Source of the DNA: Scylla paramamosain
Taxonomy: Eukaryota; Arthropoda; Malacostraca; Decapoda; Portunidae
Reading direction: 5' to 3'
Length of the DNA: 64,000 nt
Assembly: GCF_035594125.1 (NCBI RefSeq)
Contig: NC_087168.1
Location: forward strand, 7,416,058 to 7,480,057
Below the pieces are notes generated by a model that was not told the origin of the DNA, ran no database searches, and was given only the letters and a program-made list of their open reading frames with translations. This document shows positions 40,670 through 57,037 of the stretch, piece by piece. Each line of letters begins with the position of its first letter. Positions within the stretch are counted from its first letter, which is position 1. A program made the translations under genes and the position numbers.

Positions 40670-42900
40670 GTGGCTTTTGTGAGTCTTTCCTTGAAGGTGC
40701 TCCATCCCATATCACCTCTCAAGGCCTCAACTGCTCTGCACCTCGGTGCACTCAGTGCCATCCTTGCTACTCTATTCTGGCCCACTTCTAACTTATCAAT
40801 TTCACTTTCATTCCATGCAATCACATCCATACCATACATTATACTAGGCACAGCCACACTCTTCCACACTTCTCTCAACACATCATACTTACTTGCTCTC
40901 ATCCTTGCCACGCTTCCCAGTCAACCTACCCACTGGTTTACCATACTTATCTTTTCATTCTTTGCCTTTGCACACCCACTAGGACTCATCCACATCCCTA
41001 AGTACTTGTAATCTTGCACCTGTTTCAACTCATTCTCTCCAAGTCTCCATATCACATTACTTTCATCCTATGACCTATTCACAATCATTACCTTGCTTTT
41101 CTCACTGCTAAACCTTACTCCAAAGTCTTTTCCGTACCCATCCACAACATGCAACAAGCTTTGAAGCTCATCTGCCAATTCACTCATAATAACTACGTCA
41201 TCTGTATAAAGAAGCACACATACTTTATCGTTCCCCACACTTACCCCTACATTCATTCTTCTCATCCTGGCTGCTAGCTCCTCTGTATACAGGCTAAAAA
41301 GGGTTGGTGACAATATACAGCCCTGCCTAACTCCTCTCTCACTCTTCACCCAGTCTGTTTCTGTCTCCTAGTCTATATCTAGCTCTTGTGTCCATGTACA
41401 TACTTTGCACTATGTTAACTATCTTTGCACTCAATCCAATCTTTTCTAAGACTCTACCTAACATTTCTCTGTTCACTCTATCATAAGCTTTCTCTATATC
41501 CAGAAAACCTAGGTACAATTTACCCTCATCCTTCTTTTTCTTCTCAATAATTTCATTCACCACAAACATATTGTCCTCAGCTCTCCTATCCACAGGAAAA
41601 CATTGTTCTTCACCCAGCACTCCAGTTCTCTCAATCCATTTACACAGTCTCTCATTCAACACTGCACTGAAAACTTTACCTATTGTATTCACCAATGCAA
41701 CTGGCCTGTAGTTCTTCAGCTCATTCTTACTCTTAAATCCTCCCTTATGCAACAGACACTGCTCTCATTCCACTTCCTTGGTACTCTCTCTTCATCCCAC
41801 ACTCGGTTGAATAGTTCAGTCATTCTATCTATCACTACCTCCCCACCATTCTTGTAAAACTCATACGGTATATCATCTGGACCTGCTGCCTTGCCATTCT
41901 TCTGCCTTCTCACACACCTCTCCACTTCATCCCTACTGATTCTTTCATCCAGTTCATCTGCATTCTTCCTTTCCAGTGTTACACATCCTTCTCTCACACT
42001 AAACATCTCACCTACCCCACCTACTTCTTCCCAGAACCCTTTGATTGCTTCCCTGATTCCCTCCTTCTCTGTTATAACTACACCATCCACTTTTAGACTC
42101 TCCACACAAACACTGCCTGACATATTCTCACCTCTCATGAACTTGTACCATTCACGGCCACCTTCCATACCTTTCTCCCTTAAAGATTGAATCACACTCC
42201 TTTCACTCTTCACTTTAGCATTCATTATCATTCGTCTTGTCAACCGCTACTGCTTCACATACGCTGCCCATGCATTCTGATACTCATTCTCTGCCTCTTT
42301 TTCCTCAGCCATCTACACTGTCTACTCATTCTCTTTCGCTCCTCTCTAGCCGCTCTGATTTCATCATTCCACCATGGTTTACATACATTCCTTTTTCTAC
42401 CTACTCTCACAAACCCTATCTGGTTCTCAGCAGCATCCCTCACGTCCTCAGCCAGTTTCTCATTCAGATGCTCCACGTCATGCACACTTACATCGTCCCA
42501 GTTTCTCTCACTCAGATCAACCTGAAAGTTTTCCCACCCTACATCTCTCGGTCTCCACTTCTTTTTCTTACTTGCCATTTTCACTTCATTCCCACCCTGC
42601 ATCAGGCACTCCACAACCAGCATGTTGTGATCAGACACAATATCAACCACACCATCCTCATCTATCCACATATGCGACACAATTTCACGCATTCTTCCAT
42701 TCACCAACGCATAGTCAATTGCCAATTCCTGCTCTCTTGCACTCCAAGTCACACACCCCTCTGCCAAAGTAACATTAAGATTTTCCAGTTCCAGTTCATC
42801 AACAAACTCTTCAAGCATTTCACCATTTCTGTTCACCTGTTCCCCAGTACTCCCACATGTGCATTCAGGTCACTCATAACTAACACTCTCTCCTCTCCAT
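40670..42900 (-). mobile_element. LINE-D, 5' part (APE endonuclease and RT)
   Basis: Minus strand, 5'-truncated near 42,900. SDLNAHVGVLGNR and the IDYALVNGRMREIV ... VSDHNMLVVE segment (ORF at 42,836-42,255) are the second half of an APE-type endonuclease with the SDH motif. The next ORF (42,243-41,716) has KNGKAAGPDDIPYEFYK. 41,752-41,339 has NELKNYRPVALVNTIGKVFS and LGFLDIEKAYDRVNREMLGR (motif A). 41,349-41,068 has ERGVRQGCILSPTLFSLYTE (motif B) and LLYTDDVVIMSE (motif C, YTDD). 40,911 onward carries the thumb up to STFKERLTKAT, where LINE-A copy 6 interrupts it. The GVRQGC form of motif B suggests an RTE/L1-like clade. Frameshifts make it dead. Confidence 0.8.
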
Positions 42901-42949
42901 GTTATGATGGCCGCCATGTTCTTGATTTTGCTCTTGCTGCTAGCATTCT

Positions 42950-43015
42950 CACCTAACTAAACCTAGCTTAACCTAACAAAACCTAAGCTAACTAAGCCTG
43001 ACCCAACTAAACCGG
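42950..43015. repeat. Degenerate CCTAA-rich stretch
   Basis: cacctaactaaacctagctt and following, dense in CCTAA/CTAAC words. It resembles decayed arthropod telomeric (CCTAA)n or a dispersed repeat built on it. Not a clean array. Confidence 0.5.
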
Positions 43016-43629
43016 TAAATATGAAATAGTGCAAGCAGCTTCCTACTTATTTTTGGTGGCTAGCGGCGTTATAATAAGATTCCGAGGCACATATGTGGGG
43101 TTGAAAATATTCAATAGGCTCTATCTGATGAGAGTATAAGAACTGCCGCTGTTCCACGGGAAAGAAAGTAAAATAATACCGGTCTCTTTATGATTTCATG
43201 TTTTAAGCAAAAATGGTAGAGTTGCTCCATTACATCCTTAGTTGATTCCATTTGTGATAGTAAGTAGTGGTGAGGCGGAAGGCTGCTTGTCCTCCTTCCG
43301 TTAGGGTGTGACTCAGTGCCTGTGCGGCTTCATCCAGGGAAAAGGTGGAGAGGTCAGGAGGATTTGTCAAGGCAGTGAGTGGTCTCCCACTCAGGTGCTC
43401 GCGGTAACAAGGTCGCCGACGCGGCAGCCAGGATAGCCCTTTCGGAGGTAAACATAACAAACAGCACTGCCTCACCCCCTTTCCACCGCCAAGCGCATCT
43501 TCTCATGTGTCTGCCGCTCCGCCTCAGTTAACACTTTTGGTGATACCTTACGCATCACTTCCATGGGCCATTACTGAACAGACTTTTCTGCAGCCTTGAA
43601 TTCGGTAACAGTCCTGCGTTATAGATATC
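43016..43629. other. Unassigned sequence upstream of the NFU1-like gene
   Basis: No recognisable gene. 43,093-43,195 is similar to 45,204-45,310 (both contain a gtggggtt...attca...ctctgtctgatg-type pattern, then agagtaaaa-like words), so it belongs to a dispersed repeat. 43,270-43,560 is more GC-rich, with several CpGs, than its surroundings and may contribute to the promoter. That is inference. Confidence 0.4.
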
Positions 43630-43858
43630 GCCATCACCCGCCGTCGCATGGACCACACAACATTCACTGTTCCTCTGCACCGTTTGCGTCTGACCCTGAC
43701 ACATTCTATCCCTGAGACCATCAAACACTTCCTGCTGCACTGCCCGCGTTTCCACTCCCACCGCATTGCACTGCACTCTCAATTCTCGGTCCTGATCATC
43801 ACAACACAACCTGTTCACTCTCTTGGCGGCCTCAGTCGTCGATTCCAACATAAGATCT
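43630..43858 (+). mobile_element. LINE C-terminal relic upstream of exon 1
   Basis: The frame starting at 43,648 has TFTVPLHRLRLTLTHSIPE followed by TIKHFLLHCPRFHSHRIA. The HFLLHCPRF segment is the kind of C-terminal H-x-C motif found after the RT in several LINE groups. Only about 70 residues remain, and upstream coding is absent. Low-to-moderate confidence because the call rests on one motif. Confidence 0.4.
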
Positions 43859-43911
43859 AATCAGGACACTGAAATTGGAATCTCTCGCCCTCAAAGGAAA
43901 CATAAAAGAAC

Positions 43912-43970
43912 ATGGCCTTTTGCTGCACTTCTGCCCGACGGCTACATCAGCTTCGCCATCTCACGTTTAG
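43912..43970 (+). CDS. NFU1: NFU1-like gene, candidate exon 1 (mitochondrial presequence)
   Basis: Candidate first coding exon of the mitochondrial iron-sulfur cluster scaffold NFU1. From the ATG at 43,912, 19 codons plus two bases read MAFCCTSARRLHQLRHLTF, then AG before a strong donor (tttag/gtaagc at 43,971). The peptide is rich in Arg, Leu and His, with no acidic residue, as expected of a cleaved matrix-targeting presequence. The two leftover bases AG complete a codon with the single leading base A of the exon at 57,038 (AGA, Arg). Phases therefore match across a 13-kb intron with no intervening candidate found. The joined reading puts the conserved Met of the Nfu N-domain at about residue 59. 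Exon 1 itself has no conserved sequence, so the assignment rests on phase, donor strength, composition and position. Confidence 0.55.
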
Positions 43971-44212
43971 GTAAGCTGTATGAGTTATCATGTTTGTAAT
44001 GCAAATTAATGTTTGTATAGTTTTAGTGACATGATGTGGCTAGTTAGGCTGAACAGGGTAAGGCTAGGTTTTAGTGTAGAATTTACCTTATAGAAAAGCA
44101 GGCCTGCAACTTAGCTAAGCACCCATCAATACACAGGCCTGAGACTTCCTGACAAATTTTTACTCTTTCACCAGTCTCTATTATGGAGAAAACTATTTTT
44201 TTTTTTCTCTTA

Positions 44213-44353
44213 GTTTTCAGCCTGTTTTTGAATTAATCTGCATGTTATCCTGCAAATTGTTAGTTTTATATTTTTTTACACCCTGACCCCACATCAGAAC
44301 TAATATTTTTGCAATAAAAACGAAATGCAGATTAATACAAAACAGAAAACAGG
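44213..44353. mobile_element. Palindromic MITE-like unit, copy 3
   Basis: Left arm gttttcagcctgtttttgaa then ttaatctgcat (44,213-44,243). The right arm aatgcagattaatacaaaac then agaaaacagg (44,324-44,353) is its imperfect reverse complement. It shares the core ttttgaattaatctgc with the units at 36,158 and 36,364, so the three form one family of ~120-140 bp foldback elements. Confidence 0.65.
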
Positions 44354-44459
44354 TAGTATTGCCCTCACAAATAAGTACCACAGCAGCAACACTCACTTGC
44401 AATTTTCCCCCCATGGGGATTGGCTGCAGCCTGCCCATGGCCACCAGCTGGCTGTCACA

Positions 44460-44760
44460 CACCACCTAACCCAACCTAACTAAACTAACCTAACAAAACT
44501 AATCTAATCTAACTAAACTAACCTAATAAAACTAGTCTAACCTAAGCTAACCAAACCAAACTAACCAGACCTTATCAAACTATTTAACCTATCTGAACTG
44601 GCATTTAAGTGGGCTCTTATTTTTATTAAAATTTCTGCTGCTGTTGGTTAGTGGCCATGTTACATAAAAAAAATTAAAATAACTAACAAAACTATGGTAA
44701 CTTTACCAAACTAACCTAACCTAGCCTTGCCTAACCATACTTAACCTAACAGGCAAGGCT
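44460..44760. repeat. CCTAA-rich degenerate arrays around a LINE-A-like tail
   Basis: 44,462-44,585 and 44,693-44,760 are dense in CTAACCTAA-like words (acccaacctaactaaactaa). Between them, 44,592-44,672 reads ggcatttaagtgggctctta and then gttggttagtggccatgtta followed by cataaaaaaaa. This is a diverged version of the LINE-A 3' tail, so an old tail-only insertion sits within the array. Confidence 0.55.
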
Positions 44761-45555
44761 AACAAATAAAGTCATTACCTTATTCATCTTTGTAAAATGT
44801 GGGGATGTACTGGAAATAATTGAGGTGACACCCATTGCAGACAGACATTTTCCTCAGACTAATTGAAAAATTTCAAATTGAGTTGCTTTTCCTTCCTCGG
44901 GATGAAATAAAACGCTATGGTTGGCTACATTAATTGTGTATTTTTAATTGGCCAATGGCTGCATTCTCAAATAAAAATAACCAGTGACCATGGTTAATTT
45001 TGTGCTTGTGCAACAGATGTGACATATGCACAAACAAAGAAACTTACCTTCACTGGAGAAGATCAGTGTGTGACTATCTATCACACACATGAGTGTGTCA
45101 CTTCCGAGCATTGTCATGAGAGCAAATGAGCTTGCTTCCCAAAAAAATAAATAAATCTTTAAAAATTTCTCCCAGCATTATAAATAATTTGCAGTGGGTA
45201 TACATGGGGGGTTCAAGTTATTCAGAATGAGAAGCTCTGTCTGATGGGAGGAGTAAAAACAACCCTGTTCAGACTGATGAAAGAGTAAAAGAATACTGAC
45301 TTATTTGATACTAAGTTGGAAATCTTGGGTAAGTCTTGCCATCTGTTGTATTCCTGCCCCTCTCCAGGACAAGCAAGCTTGGGAACTTGATGGGAAAGTG
45401 GGGTTTTTGAGGTGGGGAAAGCTAAAATAGGCCAAGTTTAGGAAACCTAAAAAGTCTAAGGAGAAAAAAAATTTTGGGAAAATCCCTAAAGATAGTGAAC
45501 AAACAAGGAATAGCTGTACCCCATTTCCCCTGCTATCCTGACCTTTTGACTAACC
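44761..45555. other. Unassigned intronic sequence
   Basis: No recognised gene. Holds the second copy of the dispersed repeat (45,204-45,310). It also has a minus-strand open stretch, 45,117-45,048, ending at a strong donor (agtgaag/gtaagt), which could be a chance match. 45,563-45,610 is T/A-rich. Confidence 0.4.
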
Positions 45556-45559
45556 TTGC

Positions 45560-48475
45560 TATTTTATTTTATTTTTTTTATTTTATTTTATTTATTTATT
45601 TATTTTTTTGTAGAAAAGCCACTGGCCAAGGGCAGCAGAAAGTTTTGTATAAAAAAGCCCACTTAACCATTTGAATGCTATCTGGTACACCCTTCTTTAA
45701 TTACTAATCATTCTGAGACATCTTTACTTATTATTCAGCCACCTCCAATCTTTAAACTGGGTAGAAAATGCAAAATCTATTCTTTTAATCCCCTTCTTTC
45801 TTGTAGATGCTTATAAAAATTTCATGCAATACTTCTGGTGGTGTTAATTGTTTCATATTGTAATGAAAGGGTTAATGCCAGTTTCCATAGAGATTCCAAA
45901 CAGAAATATTAAATAATGGAGAATAAATGTCTTAAAACAACCCCTCCTGAAAGAGTTTAAGTCATAGGAGGAAGAAAATACAGAAGCAGGCAGGAAGTTC
46001 CAGAGTTTACCAGAGAAAGCGATGAATGACTGAGAATACTGGTTAACTCTTGCATTAGAGAGGTGGACAGAATAGGGATGAGAGAAAGAAGAAAGTCTTG
46101 TGCAACAAGGCCATAGGAGGAGGGGAGGCATGCAGGTAGCAAGATCAGAAGAGCAATTAGCATGAAAATAGCAGTAAAAGATGGCAAGAGGTGCAACATT
46201 GCAGCAATGAGAAGGAGGCTGAAGACAGTCAGTTAAAGGAGAGGAAATGATAGGACGAAAAGCTGTTGATTCTACCCTGTCTAAAATAACGGTATGTGTG
46301 GAATCCCCCATACATGTGAAGCATACTCCATACATAGATGATAAGGCCCCTGTAGATTGTTAGCAGCTCAGGGAGTGAGAAAAACTGGTGGAGATAACTC
46401 AGAACGCCTAACTTCATAGAAGCAGTTTCAGCTAGAGACAAGATGTGAAGTTTCCAGTTTAGATAAAGGAAAGACCGATGATGTTCAGTGTAGAAGAGGG
46501 ACACATTTGAGTGTCATTGTAGAAGGGGGGAATAATTATCTGGAAGGTTGTGTTGAGTTGGTAGATGAAAGAATTGAGTTTTTGAGGCATTCAACATTAC
46601 TAAGTTTACTCTGCCCCAATCAGAAATTTTAGAGAGGTCAGAAGTCAGGCATTCTATGTCTTCCCTGTGTGAGCTGTTTACTTCCTGAAGGATTGGATGT
46701 TTACAAATAGACATGGGAAAGTGCAGGGTGGTATCATCACCATAGGAATGGATAGGACAAGAAGTTTGGTTAAGGTCATTGATGATTAATAGAAAGAGAG
46801 TGGGTGACAGAACAGAACCCTGAGGAACACCACTGTTAATAGGCTTAGGGAAAGAACATTGACCATCTACCACAGCCGCAATGGAAAAGTCAGAGAGGAA
46901 ACTTGAAATGAAGTTACAGAGAGAAGGATAGAAGCTGTAAGGTGGGTAGTTTGGAAACTAAAGCTTCATGTTGGACTCTGTCAAAAGCTTATGATATATC
47001 TAAGGCAACAGCAAAAGTTTCACCAAAATCCCCTAAAGAGGATGACCAAGACTCAGTAAGGAAAGCCAGATCACCAATAGAGCAACCTCAATGGAACCCA
47101 TACTGGCAATCAGATAGAAGTTTGTGAAGTGATAGATGTTTAAGAATCTTCCTGTTGAGGATAGATTTAAAAACTTTGGAGAGAGGAAATTAAAGCAGTA
47201 GGACAGTAGATTGAGGGATTAGAATGGTCACCCATTTTAAGAACAGGCTGAATGTAGGCATACTTTCAGCTGGAAGGGAAGGTAGATGTGGATAGACAGA
47301 GTTGGAAGAGTTTGATTAGGTAAGGTGCAAGCATGGAAGCATAGTTTCGGAGAACAACAGGAGGGACCCCTATCATGTCCATAAGCTTTCTGAGGATTAA
47401 GGCCAATGAGGGCATGGAAAGCATCACTGTGAAGGATGTCAATGGATAGCATGATGAAGTTGGAGGGTGAAGGAGAGGGAGGAACAAGCCCTGAATCATC
47501 CAAGGTGGATACAGATGTGAGGTTGTGATTGGAGGATCCCAACAGAGAAGATGTGGTTACAGCATAAGAAGAAGGATTAGAGGTGAGGAAAAGGTCAAGA
47601 ATGTTGGGCAGGACTGCCACGTGTAAGCCTGGTCGCTTCTTGCAGCTTCCCTTATTTCTTATGTTCTTATGTTCTTATCTCCAAGACAGTCAGAAATATG
47701 AGTAGAGTGTTGCACCAGTTGCTCTAGGTCATGGAGGATAGCAAAGTTAAAGGCTAGTTCACCAGGATGGTCAGTGTAGGGAAAGCCAAAGCTGGTGGTG
47801 AACATTGAAATCTCCAAGAATAGAGATCTCCACAAAAGGGAAAATAATCAGGATGTACTCCACTTTGGAAGTTTAGTAGTCAAAGAATTTTTTTATTGTC
47901 GTAGGAGTTAGGTGAGAGGTATATAGCACAGAGAAAATTTAGTTTGAGAGTGATTCTGTAGTTGTAGCCAGATGGTGAAGAATTCGGAAGATTCAAGAGT
48001 GTGGGCATGAGAGCAAGATAAGTCATTGCGCACAGATGCAGCATCCAGCTTTGGATTGCAAAGGAGAATAGAGAAAGGAGGAGGGAACAGGAAAAGGGCT
48101 ACTGTTAGTTGCCTCAGACACCTGTGTTTCAGTGAAGAATATAAAATGTTAAGTAGAGGACAGGTATTGTTCTGCAGATTAAAAATTAGATCTAAGGCTG
48201 CAGATATTGCAAAAGTTAATGAAGAAAATGTTGACAGGTGTGTCAAGACACTTAAGGTTGATACCAGAAGAGCAGTCTAACCTGGGGACGTTTGTGGTCC
48301 CCTCCCCAGATGGTGCCTCTGAGGCTGGTGTAGGAGTCACCATACAGAATTTAGGATTTTGAGTGAAGAGTATGTGTGTGTAACTAGATGCATGTAGTTT
48401 TGTATGAAGGAAGAAAGTTGTCTTTAGAGAGCAGGCTGTGACTGCTCATGGTGTTAGGCACAAAGGGTCTCTGCT
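45560..48475 (-). mobile_element. LINE-A copy 7, old and heavily decayed, nearly full span
   Basis: A minus-strand copy from the leader (about 48,475, actgctcatggtgttaggca) and the MVTPTPAS-like start near 48,338 down to the 3' UTR tail (45,610-45,665, ggccaagggcagcagaaag). Frames are broken throughout, but [28 protein letters not shown] (YADD to YGDD) and KTQFFHLPTQHNLPDN are readable. About 530 bp between the SSNHNL and TLDDSGLV segments (near 47,513) are deleted. The 3' UTR carries ~220 bp (about 45,665-45,880) not present in the other copies, and a LINE-B tail is inserted at 47,614. Confidence 0.75.
47614..47678 (+). mobile_element. Solo LINE-B 3' tail inserted in LINE-A copy 7
   Basis: ggactgccacgtgtaagcct, ggtcgcttcttgcagcttcc and a ttcttatg x3 end, matching 6,372-6,430. 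It splits the LINE-A sequence between cttggagat and gcccaacattcttgac (minus strand), which are contiguous in the other copies. The insertion therefore post-dates copy 7. Confidence 0.85.
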
Positions 48476-48737
48476 CCCATATCCTCCTTTACACTGTGTT
48501 ATCCTGATAAAATTGCAGTTGAACACAATATATCTCATCTTTTCTCCTTCTCTATCCCCAAGAAGCTTGGGGACCTGGTGGTAAAGTGTGGTTTTAGGAT
48601 GTGGAAAACAAAATTAAATTTGGACATTCATGAAAAGTCTAATGATGAGATGCCATGTTTTGAAAACTGGAGAACGTTCTAGCCAGCTTAACTTTACCTA
48701 ACCTAACCTGACTGGGAGACTTTACCCTCTTGGACCC
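48476..48737. other. Unassigned sequence between two LINE-A copies
   Basis: About 260 bp without a recognisable frame. It ends in a short taacctaacctgactggg CCTAA-like stretch. Confidence 0.4.
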
Positions 48738-50748
48738 ATCTTTTTTATGTAGGAAGGAAACTGGCCAAGGGCAACAAAATCCAACAAAAAAAAAAACACT
48801 GAGATACTGGTCCCCAAATAGGGTCTGAAGCAGTAGTGAAAGATTGAAGGATGTGCCTTGAAACCTCCCTCTTGAAGGAGTCCAAGTCATAGGAGGGTGG
48901 AAATACTGAAGCAGGCAGGGAGTTCCAGAGTTTACCAGAGAAGGGATGAATGATTGAGAATACTGGTTAACTCTTGCATCAGAGAGGTGAGAGAAAGAAA
49001 AGAGGTGCAGTGAGGCCACAGGAGGAGGGGAGGCATGCAGTTACCAAGATCAGAAGAGCAGTTGGCATGAAAATAGTGGTAGAAGATAGCAAGAGATGCA
49101 ACATTGCAGTGTTGAGAAAGAGGCTGAAGACAGTCAGTTAGAGGAAAGAAGTTGATGGGATGAAAAGCTTTTGATTCCACCATGTCAAAAAGAGTGGTAT
49201 GAGTAAAAGCCCCCCAGACATGTAAAGCATACTCCATACATGGACAGATAAGGCCCCTGTATAGAGTTAGCAACTGGAGAGATGACAAAAACTGACAAGA
49301 GACGTCTCAGAATGCCTAACTTCTTAAAAGCTGTTTTAACTAGAGATGAGATGTGAAGTTTCCAGTTTAGATTATAAGAAAAGGACAGACTGAGGATGCT
49401 CAGTGTAGAAGAGGGGGACAGTTGAGTGTCATTGAAGAGGGGATAGGTGTCTGGAAGGTTGTGTTAAGTTGAGAGATGGAGGAATTGAGATTTTGGGGCA
49501 GTGAACAATATCAGGTTTGCTCTGCCCCAATCAGAAATTTTAGAGAGATCAGAAGTCAGGCATTCTGTTGCTTCCCTGCATGAACTGTTTACTTCCTCAA
49601 GGGTTGGACATCTACGAAAAGATGTGGGAAAGTGCAAGGTGGTATCATCAGTGTAGTAGTGGATTGGATGAGAGGTTTGGTTTAAAAGATCATTGATGAA
49701 TAATAGGAAGAAAGTAGGTGACACTACTGCTAATAAATTTAAAAGAGCAGTGACCGTCTACCACAGCGACAATAGAAGTCAGAAAGTAAACTTGAGATGA
49801 AGTTACAGAGAAAAGGATAGAAGCTGTATGAGGGTAGTTTGGAAATCAAAGCTTTGTGCCAGACTCTCAAAAGCTTTTGATATGTCAGCCAGACTCTCAA
49901 AAGCTTTTGATATGTCCAAGGCAACAGCAAAAGTTTCACCAAAATCTCTAAAAGAGGATGACCAAGACTCAATAAGGAAAGCCAGATCACCAGTAGAGCG
50001 GCCTTGACGGAACCCATACTGGTGACCAGATAGAAGGTTGTGAAGTGATAGATATTTAAGTATTTTTCCTGTTGAGGGTAGATTAAAAAACTTTAGATAG
50101 GCAGGATATTAAAGCAATAGGACAGTAGTTTGAGGGATTAGAATGGTAACTCTTTTTAGGAACAGGCTGAATGTAGGCAAACTTCCAGCAAGAAGGGAAC
50201 GTAGATGTTGACAGACAAATTTGAAAGAGTTTGATTTGGCAAGGTGCAGGCATGGAGGCACAGTTTCGGAGAACAATAGGAGAGGGCTTCCCTAAGCCTT
50301 CCAAGGGTTTAGGCCAGCAAGGGCAAGGGCAAACATTACTGTGAAGAATTTTAATAGATAGCATGAAGTAATCAGAGGATGGAGGAGAGGAAGGAACAAA
50401 CCCTGAATTCTCCAAGCTAGCAAAAGGTTTGAGTTGGAGTTCAGGTTTAGAGATAGATATGATAGCAGTGGTGCCATCTGGTTGAAATAAAGGAGGGAAA
50501 GAAGAAGCAAAGTTATTAGAGATATTTTTGGCTAGGTGATAGAAGTCTCAAGGGGAGTTAGATCTTGAAAGATTTTGACACTTTCTATTAATGAAGGAAT
50601 TTTTGGCTAGTTGGAGAACAGACTTGGTATGGTTCTGGGCATAAATATAAAGTGCATAAGATTCTGGTGATGTAAGGCTCAAGTACCTTTTGTGGGCCAC
50701 CTCTCTCGTGTATAGCATGAGAACAGGCTGTGTTAAACCATGGTTTGC
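48738..50748 (-). mobile_element. LINE-A copy 8, 5'-truncated and decayed
   Basis: Minus strand, from the TAYSR-like post-endonuclease linker (complement of ccatggtttaacacagcc near 50,745) to the tail (48,740, tttttatgtaggaaggaaac). Readable pieces include [35 protein letters not shown] (YTDD) and the thumb. Near 49,866-49,915, a 30-bp segment (agactctcaaaagcttttga) is tandemly duplicated. The GVPQGS segment is deleted. No intact frame. Confidence 0.78.
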
Positions 50749-50980
50749 AAGATTGCAGGAACAATTAGTTCCTGAATGCCATTCAGAATCTGAAATGTTT
50801 GAAAACCATAAGTAATGGACTAATCCATTCCCAGACACCAGTCTATCCTGTCTTAATGGCTTATGACAGACACTTCCACAGCCAAGATGGCTGCTCCACA
50901 ATATCTCCAGCTCATAAATTATTTATCCATAAAGGATGTATTGAATGAATTTAGTGATACAGAACTCATCAGAAGATACT

Positions 50981-51346
<366 letters not shown>

Positions 51347-51625
51347 CATGCAGATATTCTCTTTGTTACTGATCTAGTGAGGGAAACCATACAAAAGGAC
51401 ACAGAAAGGAGCAGCACACTGCCAAAATGGTGATCATTACACTTAGACATCTTGCTGTTGGGAAAAGTTACTGGAAAAATGCAGTTTTGCAGTAGTGATG
51501 GCATTGGGGATCATCAAGAGAGCCATAGGAGGCTTGTGATAACCTCTGATTGCTGAAAACTGTTTACATTGAGGTTTTTCAATGGGATCACATTTATCTT
51601 ATATCAAAGATTGAATTTTTCTCCT

Positions 51626-51766
<141 letters not shown>

Positions 51767-51956
51767 ACAAAGTAGATATTTATATATAACTATAAATTAT
51801 TAATAAACAGCAGCTTTTGCTACATCTTTTAATATTTGAAATTAAGTAACTTTGTTCCAGGACCAAATTGTGGTATCACAACCAAAGCAATAATGAGTTG
51901 AAAATTTTGTTCGAAAACTGATTTGTTAAAAAAGGGTGGTTTTCGGTAATCGAGGT

Positions 51957-56830
<4,874 letters not shown>

Positions 56831-56952
56831 CAATGAGTAGAACCAGTGTGAACTCTCACCTCTGTATTTCCACTAGGACAGCTCTCAGCGACGTAGATGG
56901 CTGGGTTTTTAGGAGTGCCTGTTTGCATTGACTTCTCTGTCCACTATGTCAG
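56831..56952. other. Unassigned sequence before exon 2
   Basis: No recognisable feature; contains ggacagctctcagcgacgta and ends at the microsatellite before exon 2. Confidence 0.4.
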
Positions 56953-56967
56953 GTGTGTGTGTGTGTG

Positions 56968-57012
<45 letters not shown>
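56953..57012. repeat. (TG)n(TA)n microsatellite before exon 2
   Basis: About 24 bp of TG and 35 bp of TA, only 25 bp upstream of the exon 2 splice acceptor. Confidence 0.9.
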
Positions 57013-57016
<4 letters not shown>

Positions 57017-57037
57017 TTACACATTGTGTCTTTTCAG

